A stretch of 64,000 bases of DNA from Pseudomonadota bacterium (lineage in GTDB: Bacteria; Pseudomonadota; Gammaproteobacteria; Steroidobacterales; Steroidobacteraceae): NCBI GenBank assembly GCA_016705325.1, contig JADIYJ010000027.1, forward strand, positions 496,001-560,000. Direction: 5' to 3'. The notes beneath the pieces were generated by a model that saw only the letters and a program-made list of their open reading frames with translations, had not been told where the DNA came from and searched no databases. The position numbers and the translations under genes are program-made. The first letter of the stretch is position 1. Each line of letters begins with the position of its first letter. Of the stretch, positions 19,221 through 29,966 are shown one piece after another.

Positions 19221-21131
19221 TTACTGGGCCGGACCGAGCAACCCCGCTGCCTGCAGGTATTCCACGATCGCCTCGGCCGATTGCTCGGACGTGTTTTTCG
19301 TCGTGTCGATGTAGATCTCGGGATTCTCCGGCGCTTCGTACGGCGAATCGATGCCCGTGAAGTTCTTGAGCTCGCCGCGACGGGCCTTCTTGTACAGGCC
19401 CTTGACGTCGCGGTCTTCCGCCACGCTGAGCGGCGTATCGACGTGAACCTCGTGGAACTCGCCCGCCTGGAACAGCGCCCGCGCCATGCGACGCTCCGCC
19501 CGGAACGGCGAGATGAACGACACCATCACGATCAGCCCCGCATCGGCCATCAGCTTGCTGACTTCCGCTACGCGCCGGATGTTCTCGACCCGGTCGGTAT
19601 CCGTGAAACCCAGGTCACGGTTCAGGCCATGGCGGACGTTGTCGCCGTCGAGCAGGTAGGTGTGCTTGCCGAGGGCGAGCAGGCGCTTCTCGACCAGGTT
19701 GGCGATCGTCGACTTGCCCGCGCCCGACAGGCCCGTCAACCACAGCACCGCAGGCTGCTGGCCCTTCAACGCCGCGCGTGACTGCTTGTTGACGTCGAGC
19801 GCCTGCCAGTGGATGTTCTGCGAACGGCGCAGGGCGAAATGAATCATGCCCGCGCCGACCGTGGCATTGGTGAGCCGGTCGATCAGGATGAACGAGCCGG
19901 TCTCGCGGCACTGCTGGTACGGGTCGAACGCGATCGACTGGTCGAGCGACACGTTGCAGACGCCGATTTCGTTCAGCTCGAGCTTCTTCGCCGCCAGGTG
20001 CTCGAGCGTGTTGACGTTCACCTTGTACTTCGGCTCGGTGATCGTCGCCGAGACCTGCTTGGTGCCGATCTTCAGCCAGTAGGGGCGGCCGGGCAGCATC
20101 GGCTCGTCCGACATCCACACCACCACCGCCTCGAACTGGTCGGCGACGCCGGGCAGATTTTCCGGACGGGCGAGGACGTCGCCGCGGCTGATGTCGATCT
20201 CGTCGGCCAGTGTCAGCGTGATCGCCTGTCCCGCGATCGCGTGATCGAGGTCGCCGTCCATGGTGACGATCCGCGTGACGACGCTCTCCCGACCGGAGGG
20301 CAGCACACGCACCTTGTCGCCTTGCCGCAGCGTACCGCTGGCGATGGTGCCGGCGAAGCCGCGGAAATCGAGGTTCGGGCGGTTGACCCACTGCACCGGC
20401 AGGCGCAGCGGGCGCTGCTGGGCGACGTCCTCGATGTCGACGGTCTCGAGATATCCCATCAGCGTCGGACCGTGGTACCAGTCGGTGTGCTCGCTCGGGT
20501 CCTTGATGTTGTCGCCGCGCAGGCCCGACACCGGGATGGCGACGAACTCCTCGATGCCGATCTGCCGGGCGAACGTGGTGTAGTCCTCGACGATCTTGTT
20601 GAAGGTGACCTCGCTGTAACCGACCAGGTCCATCTTGTTGATCGCCAGCACGACCTTGCGGATGCCGATCAGCGACACCAGGTAGCTGTGCCGCCGGGTC
20701 TGCGTCAGCACGCCCTTGCGCGCGTCGATCAGGATCACGGCGAGGTCGGCCGTGGAGGCGCCGGTGACCATGTTGCGCGTGTACTGCTCGTGCCCCGGCG
20801 TGTCGGCGACGATGAACTTGCGCTTGTCGGTCGAGAAGAAGCGGTAGGCGACGTCGATGGTGATGCCCTGCTCGCGCTCGGCGGCCAGGCCGTCGACCAG
20901 CAGGGCGAAGTCGAGTTCGCCGCCCTGCGTTCCGACTTTCTTCGAGTCCGCTTCGAGCGCGGCGAGCTGGTCCTCGAAGATCATCTTGGAGTCGTAGAGC
21001 AGGCGCCCGATCAGCGTGCTCTTGCCGTCGTCGACGCTGCCGCAGGTGATGAACCGCAGCAGGCTCTTGTGCTCGTGCGCGTGCAGGTAGGCGTCGATGT
21101 CGCTGGCGATCAGGTCGCTGACGTGTGCCAT
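19221..21131 (-). CDS. cysNC: Bifunctional sulfate adenylyltransferase subunit 1 / APS kinase (CysN-CysC)
   Basis: The N-terminal part is the GTPase subunit of ATP sulfurylase: P-loop GSVDDGKST near residue 32, G3 [19 protein letters not shown]4 NKMD, then EF-Tu-like beta-barrels. The C-terminal part, from about residue 450, is APS kinase with P-loop GLSGAGKST (about 465-473) and [17 protein letters not shown]. Together with CysD it converts sulfate and ATP to APS and then PAPS. The 636-aa length matches known fusions. The ATG at 21131 overlaps the cysD stop (TAATG), so the pair is translationally coupled. Confidence 0.96.
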   Translation of the reverse strand: MAHVSDLIASDIDAYLHAHEHKSLLRFITCGSVDDGKSTLIGRLLYDSKMIFEDQLAALEADSKKVGTQGGELDFALLVDGLAAEREQGITIDVAYRFFSTDKRKFIVADTPGHEQYTRNMVTGASTADLAVILIDARKGVLTQTRRHSYLVSLIGIRKVVLAINKMDLVGYSEVTFNKIVEDYTTFARQIGIEEFVAIPVSGLRGDNIKDPSEHTDWYHGPTLMGYLETVDIEDVAQQRPLRLPVQWVNRPNLDFRGFAGTIASGTLRQGDKVRVLPSGRESVVTRIVTMDGDLDHAIAGQAITLTLADEIDISRGDVLARPENLPGVADQFEAVVVWMSDEPMLPGRPYWLKIGTKQVSATITEPKYKVNVNTLEHLAAKKLELNEIGVCNVSLDQSIAFDPYQQCRETGSFILIDRLTNATVGAGMIHFALRRSQNIHWQALDVNKQSRAALKGQQPAVLWLTGLSGAGKSTIANLVEKRLLALGKHTYLLDGDNVRHGLNRDLGFTDTDRVENIRRVAEVSKLMADAGLIVMVSFISPFRAERRMARALFQAGEFHEVHVDTPLSVAEDRDVKGLYKKARRGELKNFTGIDSPYEAPENPEIYIDTTKNTSEQSAEAIVEYLQAAGLLGPAQ

Positions 21132-22084
21132 TAGAAGTACCCCTCCTGCTTCTTCTTCTCCATCGACGCCGACTGGTCGTGGTCGATCATGCGGCCCTGC
21201 CGCTCCGACGTCGTGGTGAGCAGCATCTCCTGGATGATCGCGGTCAGCGTGTCGGCCTCGGACTCGATCGCACCCGTCAGCGGATAGCAGCCGAGCGTGC
21301 GGAAGCGCACCTTCTTCAGCATCGGCTTCTCGCCCGGGTGCAGCGGCATGCGGTCGTCGTCGACCATGATCAGCGTGCCGTTGCGATCCACCACCGGCCG
21401 CACGGCCGCGTAGTACAGCGGCACGATCGGGATGTCGTGCAGGTAAATGTACTGCCAGATGTCGAGCTCGGTCCAGTTCGACATCGGGAACACGCGCAGG
21501 CTTTCGTTCCTGTGCATGCGCGTGTTGTAGAGCGACCAGAGTTCCGGCCGCTGGTTCTTCGGATCCCAGCGGTGCTGCGCGCTGCGGAACGAGAACACGC
21601 GCTCCTTGGCGCGGCTCTTTTCCTCGTCGCGGCGCGCGCCGCCGAACGCGGCGTTGAAGCCATGCAGGTCGAGCGCCTGCTTCAGCCCCTGCGTCTTCAT
21701 CACGTCGGTGTGGATGGCCGAGCCGTGCGTGAACGGGTTGATGCCCTGCGCGATGCCGTCCGGGTTCGTGTAGACAATCAGCTGCAGGTTGTACTTCTGC
21801 GTGATCTGGTCGCGCAGCTCGTACATCGCCTTGAATTTCCACAGCGTGTCGACGTGCAGCAGCGGAAACGGCAGCGTGCCCGGATAGAACGCCTTGAGCG
21901 CGACGTGCAGCATCGCGGCGCTGTCCTTGCCGATCGAATACAGCATGACGGGCTTGTCGCACTCGGCGACCACCTCGCGCATGATCTGGATGCTTTCGGC
22001 TTCCAGGCGCTGGATGTGCGTGAGCCTTGCGGGTGACAGCAGCGGCTTGCCGTCAGTGGATGATTTGTGTGCGGTTTCGATCAT
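21131..22084 (-). CDS. cysD: Sulfate adenylyltransferase subunit 2 CysD
   Basis: CysD is the catalytic ATP sulfurylase subunit, an N-type ATP pyrophosphatase. The P-loop [17 protein letters not shown] is present, as is the conserved [20 protein letters not shown]. The ATG at 22084 gives 317 aa, close to the 302 aa of E. coli CysD; the conserved [12 protein letters not shown] begins about 20 residues in. A longer TTG start at 22192 is possible but adds unconserved residues. It is upstream of cysNC; a promoter in 22085-22207 is expected but not identified. Confidence 0.95.
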   Translation of the reverse strand: MIETAHKSSTDGKPLLSPARLTHIQRLEAESIQIMREVVAECDKPVMLYSIGKDSAAMLHVALKAFYPGTLPFPLLHVDTLWKFKAMYELRDQITQKYNLQLIVYTNPDGIAQGINPFTHGSAIHTDVMKTQGLKQALDLHGFNAAFGGARRDEEKSRAKERVFSFRSAQHRWDPKNQRPELWSLYNTRMHRNESLRVFPMSNWTELDIWQYIYLHDIPIVPLYYAAVRPVVDRNGTLIMVDDDRMPLHPGEKPMLKKVRFRTLGCYPLTGAIESEADTLTAIIQEMLLTTTSERQGRMIDHDQSASMEKKKQEGYF

Positions 22085-22207
22085 GGGTTTCACGTGCGTG
22101 CGGTGGCCGGGAGGGCCGCATGGCCTGGGGTTGCGCTGGGGTGAAGCTTCGAGAGCGGTCTGATGGATGTCAAATATCTGCAAGGCATTCAATTATGTGA
22201 ATGGTGA

Positions 22208-23212
22208 TCAGCGGGCAATCCGCACCAGCCTACGACCCGTGACCCGGCCCTTGACGTAGTCGTCGAACTGCGTGGGCAGCTCGCGAAAGCTCACGGTCTT
22301 GCCGGCGATCCGGTCGAGCAACCGTGGCCGCAGGTCGGTGGCAAGGCGATGCCAGACCGCGAGGCGCAGCTCGCGTGGCGTCGCCACGGAATTGATTCCC
22401 AGCAGGCTCACGCCGCGCAGGATGAACGGCATCACCGTGGTGCGCAGTTCGTGGCTGGCGGCCAGTCCGACGCTGGCGATGTTGCCGCCATAACCCACGG
22501 TGCGCGTGAGCCAGGTGAGCACTTCGCCGCCGACGTTGTCGACGGCGCCGGCCCACAGCGCGGCCTCCATCGGTTTCGAGCCGAGGTCGAGCGACTGTCG
22601 TCGCAGGATCTGCGAAGCGCCGATTTCGTGCAGGTAGGCATCCGCCTCGGGCTTGCCGCTCACGGCCACCACTTCGTAGCCACGGCCCGCCAGCATGTTG
22701 ATGGCGAGGCTGCCGACTCCGCCGGTGGCACCCGTGACGACGACGGGTCCGTGCTCCGGCTGCTGCCCGTTCTGCTCCATGCGATGAATCGCGAGGGCCG
22801 CGGTGAATCCCGCGGTGCCGAGCTTCATCACGTCCGCGTCCGTCATGCCGGGCGGGACGGGGATGGTCCAGTCTCCCTGCACGCGGGCGTACTCCGCGTA
22901 ACCCCCGTCCTGCGTTTCGCTGAGACCGCAGCCCGTGACCAGCACCCGCTGCCCCGGCGTGAAGCGCGGATCGGACGAGTCGACGACTTCTCCCGCCAGG
23001 TCGATGCCGCCCGCCAGCGGATACTTCCGCAGGATCGGCGCCGTGCCCGTCGCAGCCAGGGCATCCTTGTAGTTGATGTCCGAGTACGTCACGCGCACGA
23101 CCACGTCGCCCGCCGTCAGGTCGGACAGCCCGATGTCGTCGAACCGGGCGGAAACCTGGCCGCCCTGCCGGTGGATGCGAAATGCCGCAAAGGTCTTCGT
23201 GTCAAACGTCAT
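22208..23212 (-). CDS. acuI: Acrylyl-CoA reductase (NADPH) AcuI/YhdH family
   Basis: This is a zinc-free medium-chain dehydrogenase/reductase. Members reduce acryloyl-CoA to propionyl-CoA and so feed or protect propionate metabolism, which fits the nearby methylcitrate genes. The 334-aa protein has the quinone-oxidoreductase N-terminal fold, the family motif VTYSDINYKDALA (about residues 41-53), LAGGIDLAGEV, and the nucleotide-binding VVTGATGGVGSLAINML (about 156-172). The subfamily call rests on the DINYKD and PLAGGIDLAG motifs. Confidence 0.87.
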   Translation of the reverse strand: MTFDTKTFAAFRIHRQGGQVSARFDDIGLSDLTAGDVVVRVTYSDINYKDALAATGTAPILRKYPLAGGIDLAGEVVDSSDPRFTPGQRVLVTGCGLSETQDGGYAEYARVQGDWTIPVPPGMTDADVMKLGTAGFTAALAIHRMEQNGQQPEHGPVVVTGATGGVGSLAINMLAGRGYEVVAVSGKPEADAYLHEIGASQILRRQSLDLGSKPMEAALWAGAVDNVGGEVLTWLTRTVGYGGNIASVGLAASHELRTTVMPFILRGVSLLGINSVATPRELRLAVWHRLATDLRPRLLDRIAGKTVSFRELPTQFDDYVKGRVTGRRLVRIAR

Positions 23213-23284
23213 TGAAACCGCGCCAGTGATCGGTCAGCTTGCCCAGACTCTGCGGTGTGGCAGTTTATCGCCGGCAATGGGGGC

Positions 23285-24241
23285 TTATTGCCGACTGAGC
23301 CACACTTCGAGGCCCTGCGTGTTCAGGTTCACGTCTTCGTCGATGAATTCATGGCGCCGCGCCAGGCTGCCGGCATAGCCGTGCGCGTCGAGCCGGGCGT
23401 TGAAGTGCTCGAACATTTCCTGCCGGATACGCTGCGCGCGATCGGGCGCGCTCGCATGTCGCCGGGCGATGACCACGAGCGTATCCAGGTCCGCGTGCAG
23501 GTCGCGCGCCAGGCGCTCGAGATCCGTGACCGGGCCGAAATGTGTCTGCACGATCCGCCGCGGGCGATACGACAGCAACCGGTCAATCGTCCGGGCGAGC
23601 ACGTCGGGCTCGAAATGCACCGGTGTCGTCGTCGGCAGCATGAACGGGCCGGCGGCCGTGTCGAACTCGCGGTAGCTGATGCCGAAGTTGTCGCCGGCGT
23701 AGACGTCGCGAAAGTCGAGATCGATCGGGCAGTGATGATGCCGGGCATGGCCCGGCGCATCGATGAATTCAAACGTGCGTGCGCCGAGCTGCAGCCGCAT
23801 GCCGTCCGTCATCAGCAGCACGCGGTCGGCCGGGATCGGCAGCAGCTCGCCGTACAGCTGGTGGTACGCCGCGTCCCCATAGACGGCGATCGTGCCGGCG
23901 ATGAGTTTCGACGGATCGACCAGGTGCGGCGCGCCGCGCGGATGCAGCACGGCCTTCGCATTGGGCAGCGCCTGCATCATCTGTCCGGCGCCACCCGCGT
24001 GATCGAGATGGACGTGCGTCAGGAAGAGGTAGTCGACCTGCTCGCGCGCAAGGCCCAGTTCGTCGAGCGCCGCCAGCAACCGGGGCGCCGCCGGGCCGGG
24101 CCCGGTATCGATGAAAGCGGCACGTCCCTGGTCCACCACCAGGTGGCTGGCCGCGAGCCCGGGGCGCACGTACTCCGTATCGATCAGGAAGAGGCCATCA
24201 CCCAGCGGCTGGGCAACACGGCCTGCGTCGCATGAGGTCAT
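23285..24241 (-). CDS. MBL-fold metallo-hydrolase
   Basis: This is a metallo-beta-lactamase-fold hydrolase with the metal site THVHLDHAGG (His76, His78, Asp80, His81) and the distal ligands DAPGHARHHH and GDNFG. The C-terminal third (QTHFGPV, then helices) resembles glyoxalase II-like or SoxH-like single-domain hydrolases of unknown substrate. The start at 24241 (MTSCDAGRVAQPLG) is chosen from the position of the first beta strand; it leaves 22 nt to the upstream cytochrome gene on the same strand. Confidence 0.8.
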   Translation of the reverse strand: MTSCDAGRVAQPLGDGLFLIDTEYVRPGLAASHLVVDQGRAAFIDTGPGPAAPRLLAALDELGLAREQVDYLFLTHVHLDHAGGAGQMMQALPNAKAVLHPRGAPHLVDPSKLIAGTIAVYGDAAYHQLYGELLPIPADRVLLMTDGMRLQLGARTFEFIDAPGHARHHHCPIDLDFRDVYAGDNFGISYREFDTAAGPFMLPTTTPVHFEPDVLARTIDRLLSYRPRRIVQTHFGPVTDLERLARDLHADLDTLVVIARRHASAPDRAQRIRQEMFEHFNARLDAHGYAGSLARRHEFIDEDVNLNTQGLEVWLSRQ

Positions 24242-24263
24242 GTCATGGGACGAGGGGCAGGAA

Positions 24264-24890
24264 TCACTGCCCTTCGCACTTGCCCGCCGCACGGATTTCG
24301 TCCGTAGCGCACAGGCCGGGACGCTGCGCCGAGTAGTACATCGCCAGTTCCTGGATGTCCTTTTCCGTCAGCACGGCAGCCATGCCGGCCATGATTGCGT
24401 TCTTGCGGACGCCGCTCTTGTAGGAGCGCAGCGAGTTCACGATGTAGTCCTCGTGCTGTCCGGCGAGGTTCGGATACTCCGGCAGGATGCCCACGCCGTC
24501 GTTGCCATGGCAGGCGACGCAGGTCTGGCTGGCCTTCGGCGCCGTGCCGACCGCACGACCCGTCGGCTTGAGCTCGGTCCCCGACAGGTACGCAGCGATG
24601 TCGGCCAGGTCCGCGTCGGCGAGCGTCGTCGCTTGCGCGTACATCGTCGGGTGCGCGCGATCGCCGGACTTGTACTCCTTGAGTGCGGCAACCATGTACG
24701 CGGCGTGCTGGCCGCCCAGCTTCGGTACGTTGTAGACTGGGTACGCGTTCCTGTAAGCCGGGATGCCGTGGCAGCCGTGGCACGTATAGGCCAGCTTGCC
24801 GCCGCGGATGGCGTCAGCCGCCGGCGAGAAGCCCGGGGCGAGCAACGCAAGGGTCAGGCTCAGTGCGAGCCAGGCCGGTCTCGGGGTCAT
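24264..24890 (-). CDS. Diheme cytochrome c (c4-like)
   Basis: The periplasmic electron carrier has a signal peptide (MTPRPAWLALSLTLALLAPGFSPAADA) and two heme-attachment motifs, CHGCH (about residues 37-41) and CVACH (about 124-128). Methionine ligands are probably in the following PTMYAQ and NAIMAGMA segments. The twin-domain layout matches cytochrome c4. The ATG at 24890 is used because AGGAGTGTTCC precedes it; an upstream ATG at 24911 would place charged residues before the signal peptide. Confidence 0.88.
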   Translation of the reverse strand: MTPRPAWLALSLTLALLAPGFSPAADAIRGGKLAYTCHGCHGIPAYRNAYPVYNVPKLGGQHAAYMVAALKEYKSGDRAHPTMYAQATTLADADLADIAAYLSGTELKPTGRAVGTAPKASQTCVACHGNDGVGILPEYPNLAGQHEDYIVNSLRSYKSGVRKNAIMAGMAAVLTEKDIQELAMYYSAQRPGLCATDEIRAAGKCEGQ

Positions 24891-25068
24891 GGAACACTCC
24901 TGCGGAATCATCGTTCGGACTGCGGCGGCGCGGGGGCGGCCCCAGGGTCGGCTGAAGGGTCGGGCATGTTAATAAAATTGATCTGGCGAGTCGAATGGCG
25001 GCCCAGCTCGGTCCCCGGTCGCCGCTGGCATAGACTGCGCCTTTCGACCCCCCGCAAGGATTCCCGCA

Positions 25069-25803
25069 ATGTCCCAGCTGGTTCGGACCCCGTGGCTCGC
25101 TGTTCTCGTGGTCGCTTCGATACTGGCGTCCGCAGGCGTCGCGACGGCAGCCGACGTCCCGCTGCGATCGGTCAGCGTGACCGGCTCGGGTGAGGTGAAG
25201 GCGCAGCCCGACATGGCCTACGTGACGCTGGGGGTGGAAGCGCGCAGACCGGCGCTGGCGGAAGCCCGGACGCAGGTCAACGCGACGGTCGAACGGCTCC
25301 TGGCCCTGACCCGCGAGTTGAAGATCGAGCCGAAGTTCGTCGACTCGACGCGGTTGCAGGTACAGCCCGACTATCGCTGGGACGAGAAGGAGTCGAGGCA
25401 GGTGCTGCTCGGCTACGTCGTCAGCCGGCAGGTCGACGTGGAACTGCATGACCTCGACCGCCTCGGCACGTTGCTCGAGAAGTCGGTCTCCGCCGGTGCA
25501 AACCAGGTCGGCGGGGTGCGACTCGACTCGTCGCGGCGCAAGCAACTGGAGCGCGCGGCACTGACGCAAGCGGTCGACGACGCCCGCCTGAACGCTGATG
25601 CCCTGGCCCGTGCCGCGGGCGCACGGCTGGGTGCCGTGCAGAGCCTGAGCACCACGGGAACGATGCCGGTGCCCATGTACGCCCAGAAAGCGATGTCAGT
25701 CGCTGCAGCGCCTATGGCTGATGAGGCTGAACAGAGTTACCAGTCGTCCGAGATGAAATTCACGGCCAGCGTCAGCGCGCAGTTCGCGCTGCTGGGACCC
25801 TGA
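25069..25803 (+). CDS. SIMPL domain (DUF541, YggE-like) periplasmic protein
   Basis: The 244-aa protein has a signal peptide (residues 1 to about 28, ending TAADVPL) and a SIMPL domain beginning with the signature SVTGSGEVKAQPDMAYVTLGVE. YggE-like proteins are linked to oxidative-stress tolerance, but their biochemical role is not settled. It is an isolated plus-strand gene among minus-strand neighbours, so it should have its own promoter in 24912-25068. Confidence 0.88.
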   Translation: MSQLVRTPWLAVLVVASILASAGVATAADVPLRSVSVTGSGEVKAQPDMAYVTLGVEARRPALAEARTQVNATVERLLALTRELKIEPKFVDSTRLQVQPDYRWDEKESRQVLLGYVVSRQVDVELHDLDRLGTLLEKSVSAGANQVGGVRLDSSRRKQLERAALTQAVDDARLNADALARAAGARLGAVQSLSTTGTMPVPMYAQKAMSVAAAPMADEAEQSYQSSEMKFTASVSAQFALLGP

Positions 25804-25817
25804 ATGACGTTCTTGAC

Positions 25818-25852
25818 TGTTCAGTATTTCGATGCACAGGGTTTACTGAACA
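25818..25852. terminator. Possible terminator-like inverted repeat
   Basis: The 9-bp arms TGTTCAGTA and TACTGAACA flank a 17-nt loop, 15 nt after the SIMPL gene stop and between convergent genes. Both arms continue with TTGA/TCAA after one unpaired base. The surrounding sequence is unusually AT-rich. There is no clear T tract, so an operator or other structure is also possible. Confidence 0.35.
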
Positions 25853-25898
25853 TCAAGATACAGAACGATTGTTAATATTTCTTTTGTGCGGACGCGTG

Positions 25899-26189
25899 TC
25901 AGCGGCTCGGCATCCGGTCGACGATCAGCACGCGGCCGTCGACACCCGTGATGCGAACCTGGGCACCGGCCGGCACGTCCGGCCCGCGCAGCGACCACTG
26001 CTGCGAACCCAGCTGCACGCGACCCAGGCCGTTCTCGATACCCTTCGGCACCGTCACGACCTGGCCGATGAATCGCTCACCCTTGCGCTGCGGCGACGAG
26101 GCGCTTTCGAGGTCGCGCTGCTGCACCGCGTAATGCCGCCAGGACCAGAGACCGAACGCGGACAGGGCGAAGACGACGAACCAGGTCAT
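25899..26189 (-). CDS. NfeD-like C-terminal (OB-fold) membrane protein
   Basis: The small protein has one N-terminal membrane helix (MTWFVVFALSAFGLWSWRHYA) and then a single OB-fold domain with the NfeD pattern IGQVVTVPKGIENGLGRVQLG...VPAGAQVRITGVDGRVLIVDR. Such short NfeD proteins usually accompany a stomatin-like partner; none is next to it here. The start at 26189 is chosen because it places the membrane helix first; no clear ribosome binding site is seen and a longer start (26276) is open. Confidence 0.7.
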   Translation of the reverse strand: MTWFVVFALSAFGLWSWRHYAVQQRDLESASSPQRKGERFIGQVVTVPKGIENGLGRVQLGSQQWSLRGPDVPAGAQVRITGVDGRVLIVDRMPSR

Positions 26190-26291
26190 GGGTGTTCTGC
26201 AGCGACTGTTCCAGTGCCGGGATCGTCGCAAGCCGAAGGTGCTGGACTCAACTCCGGACGGGTGCGGCATGAGCAATCTGTGACGCGATCC

Positions 26292-27989
26292 TCAGGGAGG
26301 CGGCGGCTGGAGCTGCAGGTCCTTGCTGTAGACGACGTTCATCACGTTGTCGGTCCAGCCCCGCACCCATGGCTTCACGAGATGCTTGTTGACGTAGAAG
26401 TACAGCGGCAGCACTGGATGGTCGGCCAGCATCACCCGCTCGGCCTCTTCGAGTAGCGCCCGGCGCCGCGCCGGGTCGGCCTGCGTGACCGCGTCGGCCA
26501 GCAACGCGTCGTACCGGGGGTTCGAGTACCCGCTCAGGTTGATGCCGAAACTGGACTGCAGCAGCTGGGCGAAGGTGTAGGCGTCATTGAAATCGCCGAC
26601 CCAGCTGGACCGGAACACCTGCGTGTCCTTGCGAGCCTGGATGCTCTGCAGCAACGCGCGGAATTCCTCGGCGTAGAGTGTCGTTTCGACGCCGAGCGCT
26701 TCCTTCCACATGGCCGCCACGGCGACGGCCAACCGGTTGTGCTGGTCACCCGAGTTATAACGCAGCTCGACCTGCAGCGGCCTGGCGGCGGAGTACCCGG
26801 CTTGCGCATACAGGCGGCGTGCCTCGGCCAGTCGTTCAGCGTACGGCTTGCCCGCGTAGTCGAACTGCTGTGGCGTGTAGTTCCAGACCCCGGGCGGCAC
26901 CCAGCCGTAGGCGGGCGCTTCACCCACGCCCGTCACCGCCGTGGTCAGCTTGTCGCGGTCGATCGCCATCGACAGGGCTCGGCGCAACTTCGGGTTGTCC
27001 TTGAACGGCGGCCGCGTCACGTTGAACCCGTAGTAGTAAACGCTGAGCTGTGGCGCGACGTGCAGCTCGCCCGGCAGGTTCTGCTTGATCCACTGGAATT
27101 GCGGCGCGGGCACGACGTACGTGACGTCGAGCTGTCCCGCGCGGTACTGCCGCAGTTCGGTGCCCGCGTCTGCGCTGTGCAGGAAGTGGACTTCTTCGAG
27201 CTTCGTCGCCACGTTGTTCCAGTAACTGGGGTTCCGGCGCAGGACGACGTGCGAGCCAATGACCCAGTCCGCCAGTACGAAGGCGCCGTTCGACACGAGC
27301 TTGCCGGGTCGCGCGTACTCCGCTCCGTGCGCAGCCAGCGAAGGACCGTGAACGGGGAATGTCCCCGGCTGCGACAGCAGGCCAAGCAGGTACGGCGCGG
27401 GCGTCGCGAGCCGGATCAGCACGGTGCGGTCGTCGGGTGCGGTGACGCCGAGTTCCTCGGGCTTCTTTTCACCGCGCGTGATGGCCCCGGCGTTCAGCAC
27501 CGGATCGATGAATTGCGCGTAGGGCGAGGCCGTGCGCGGATCGACGAGCCGGCGCATGCCGGCCACAAAGTCAGCGGCCCTGAGCACGTCGCCGTTCGAC
27601 CAGCGCAATCCGTCGCGCAGCGTGAAGCGGTATTCGAGGCCGTCCGGGGTCACGGTCCAGTTTGCGGCCGCGGCCGGAACGGGCGAGCCATCGGGACCGA
27701 TCGCGGTCAGGCCCTCGAACACGTCGCGCAGGATGTTGAACGCGCCGTCGGTCCGCGCGAGTTGCGGATCGAGCGTGTCCGGCTCGGGGCCATTACCCCG
27801 CCGCAGGATGGTGGGATTGAAATCGGACGGAACCGTGCTCCCCGTCTTCGCCGCGTCGCTCGCCTTGTCCGCACCGCGGTTGTCACCGCCGCATCCCGCC
27901 AGCGCGAGCATCGCCGCGCACAGACCGATGAGCCATGCGTTCGCCACGGGCGCAGCTCGATAACTCGATCGGAGAACGGCCTGCGGCAT
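26292..27989 (-). CDS. Peptide ABC transporter substrate-binding lipoprotein (OppA-like)
   Basis: The 565-aa periplasmic solute-binding protein of family 5 has a lipobox LALAGC with the lipidated Cys33, then the signature LRRGNGPEPDTLDPQLARTDGAFNILRDVFEGL. The domain ends with VMLADHPVLPLYFYVNKHLVKPWVRGW. It should bind oligopeptides, possibly murein peptides as MppA does. No permease or ATPase genes are adjacent, so it may work with a transporter encoded elsewhere. Confidence 0.88.
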   Translation of the reverse strand: MPQAVLRSSYRAAPVANAWLIGLCAAMLALAGCGGDNRGADKASDAAKTGSTVPSDFNPTILRRGNGPEPDTLDPQLARTDGAFNILRDVFEGLTAIGPDGSPVPAAAANWTVTPDGLEYRFTLRDGLRWSNGDVLRAADFVAGMRRLVDPRTASPYAQFIDPVLNAGAITRGEKKPEELGVTAPDDRTVLIRLATPAPYLLGLLSQPGTFPVHGPSLAAHGAEYARPGKLVSNGAFVLADWVIGSHVVLRRNPSYWNNVATKLEEVHFLHSADAGTELRQYRAGQLDVTYVVPAPQFQWIKQNLPGELHVAPQLSVYYYGFNVTRPPFKDNPKLRRALSMAIDRDKLTTAVTGVGEAPAYGWVPPGVWNYTPQQFDYAGKPYAERLAEARRLYAQAGYSAARPLQVELRYNSGDQHNRLAVAVAAMWKEALGVETTLYAEEFRALLQSIQARKDTQVFRSSWVGDFNDAYTFAQLLQSSFGINLSGYSNPRYDALLADAVTQADPARRRALLEEAERVMLADHPVLPLYFYVNKHLVKPWVRGWTDNVMNVVYSKDLQLQPPPP

Positions 27990-28026
27990 GGGATGCGAAC
28001 CTCGGGCGCGGGAACTGCGCCCGATC

Positions 28027-29955
28027 TTACCCGGCGGCGCCAGCGCGCGTGGATTCGGGCGCCTCGTGCTGCCGCTTCAGGTGGATGAGCAGGATCGAGA
28101 TCGCCGCGGGCGTGAGCCCCGGGATGCGTGCCGCCTGGCCGAGTGTCGTCGGCCGCTGCTGCGCAAGCTTCTGCCGCACCTCGTTCGAAAGGCCGCGCAC
28201 CTGCGCGTAGTCGAGCGCTTCCGGCAGCCGGGTTTCTTCGCTGCGCCGCTGGCGCTCGATCTCGTCGTGCTGGCGGTCGATGTAGCCGCTGTACTTCGCC
28301 TGCACGTCGACCTGCAGTGGCACCTGCACGGCGAGTCTTTCGTCATCGCGCCAGTCGTCGATGCCGCCGCCGAGCGCGGCATCGAGCGTCGCGTACGGCA
28401 CTTCGGGCCGGCGCAGCATTTCGAACGCGCGCTGCTCACGCGACAGCGGTGCGCCCAGAACCGGTCCGAGCTGGAGGGCGGCGGCGGTGCCCGGCCGGAC
28501 CCAGGTCGCGCGCAGCCGCTCGAGTTCGGCCGCCACGGCGCCGCGCTTGCGCTCAAAGAAGCTCCAGCGCTCGTCGTCGACGAGACCGAGTTCACGACCC
28601 GTGGGCGTCAGGCGCAGATCCGCGTTGTCCTCGCGCAAGGTGAGGCGGTATTCCGCGCGGCTCGTGAACATGCGGTACGGCTCGGGTGCCCCGCGCGTGA
28701 TCAGGTCGTCGACCATCACGCCGATGTAGGCATCGCCACGCGTCGGGAACCACGGTTCGCGCTCCTGCACCTGCAGGCTCGCGTTGATGCCGGCGAGCAG
28801 GCCTTGCGCGGCGGCTTCTTCGTAACCCGTGGTGCCGTTGATCTGGCCCGCGAAATACAGTCCCGGCACGTGCTTCGTCTCGAGCGTGGGGTGCAGGTCG
28901 CGCGGATCGAAGAAGTCGTATTCGATCGCATAGCCGGGCCGCGTGATGTGCGCTTGCTCGAAGCCCTTGATGCTGCGGACGAAGGCCTGCTGCACGTCGA
29001 ACGGCAGGCTGGTCGAAATGCCGTTCGGGTAGATCTCGTGCGTGTCGAGGCCTTCCGGCTCAATGAAGACCTGGTGCGACGGCTTGTCGGCGAAGCGGAC
29101 GACCTTGTCCTCGACCGAGGGGCAATACCGCGGGCCGACGCCTTCGATGACGCCGGAGAACAGCGGCGAACGGTCGGTGCCTGACCGGATCAGCTCGTGC
29201 GTACGCTCGTTCGTGGCCGTGATGTGACAACAGACCTGGCGCGGGTGTTCGCAGCGGCGACCGAGGAACGAAAAGACGGGCACGGGTTCATCGCCAGCCT
29301 GCACCAGCAGCCCGGTGTAGTCGATCGAACGGCCGTCGATGCGCGGTGGCGTGCCGGTCTTGAGGCGACCGACGCGCAGCGGCAGTGCGCGCAGCTTCGC
29401 CGCGAGCCGGTTCGACGGCGGATCGCCCGCCCGGCCTCCAGGCGACTGTTCGAGGCCGACATGGATCCTGCCGCCCAGGAACGTACCTACCGTCAGGACG
29501 ACCGCTCGAGCAGCGAACTCGAGACCCACCGCGGTGACGATGCCGGCCACCCTGCCGTGTTCGATCCGCAGGTCGGCCACCTCGGCCTGGAACAGCGCCA
29601 GGCTCGGCTGGTTCTCGACGAAGGTGCGGATCGCCTTCCTGTAGAGAGTGCGGTCGGCCTGCGCTCGCGTCGCACGAACGGCCGGGCCCTTGCTGGCATT
29701 GAGCGTGCGGAACTGGATGCCCGCACGGTCGATCGCGCGTGCCATTGCGCCGCCCAGCGCGTCGATCTCGCGGACGAGGTGCCCCTTGCCGATGCCGCCG
29801 ATCGCCGGGTTGCAGCTCATCTGCCCCAGGGCCTCGATGCTCTGCGTGACGAGCAGCGTGCGTGCGCCGCGGCGTGCCGAGGCGAGCGCGGCCTCGGTGC
29901 CGGCATGGCCGCCACCCACCACGATCACGTCGAAATGCCCGGCGCAGCGCGTCAT
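28027..29955 (-). CDS. mnmG: tRNA 5-carboxymethylaminomethyluridine synthesis protein MnmG (GidA)
   Basis: With MnmE, MnmG installs the cmnm5 group on wobble uridine 34 of several tRNAs, using FAD, NADH and methylene-THF. The 642-aa protein starts with the FAD motif [21 protein letters not shown] and contains the family signatures [16 protein letters not shown] and [11 protein letters not shown]. The C-terminal MnmE-binding helical domain ends [18 protein letters not shown]. The ATG at 29955 is preceded by AAGGAGA. Its partner mnmE is 30 kb away across the defence island. Confidence 0.97.
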   Translation of the reverse strand: MTRCAGHFDVIVVGGGHAGTEAALASARRGARTLLVTQSIEALGQMSCNPAIGGIGKGHLVREIDALGGAMARAIDRAGIQFRTLNASKGPAVRATRAQADRTLYRKAIRTFVENQPSLALFQAEVADLRIEHGRVAGIVTAVGLEFAARAVVLTVGTFLGGRIHVGLEQSPGGRAGDPPSNRLAAKLRALPLRVGRLKTGTPPRIDGRSIDYTGLLVQAGDEPVPVFSFLGRRCEHPRQVCCHITATNERTHELIRSGTDRSPLFSGVIEGVGPRYCPSVEDKVVRFADKPSHQVFIEPEGLDTHEIYPNGISTSLPFDVQQAFVRSIKGFEQAHITRPGYAIEYDFFDPRDLHPTLETKHVPGLYFAGQINGTTGYEEAAAQGLLAGINASLQVQEREPWFPTRGDAYIGVMVDDLITRGAPEPYRMFTSRAEYRLTLREDNADLRLTPTGRELGLVDDERWSFFERKRGAVAAELERLRATWVRPGTAAALQLGPVLGAPLSREQRAFEMLRRPEVPYATLDAALGGGIDDWRDDERLAVQVPLQVDVQAKYSGYIDRQHDEIERQRRSEETRLPEALDYAQVRGLSNEVRQKLAQQRPTTLGQAARIPGLTPAAISILLIHLKRQHEAPESTRAGAAG

Positions 29956-29966
29956 CGGCGTCTCCT

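Noticed and set aside
22086..22101. parS-like site GTTTCACGTGCG
   Set aside because: Only one half matches the palindromic TGTTYCACGTGRAACA consensus, and it is upstream of cysD. No full parS site was found by eye.
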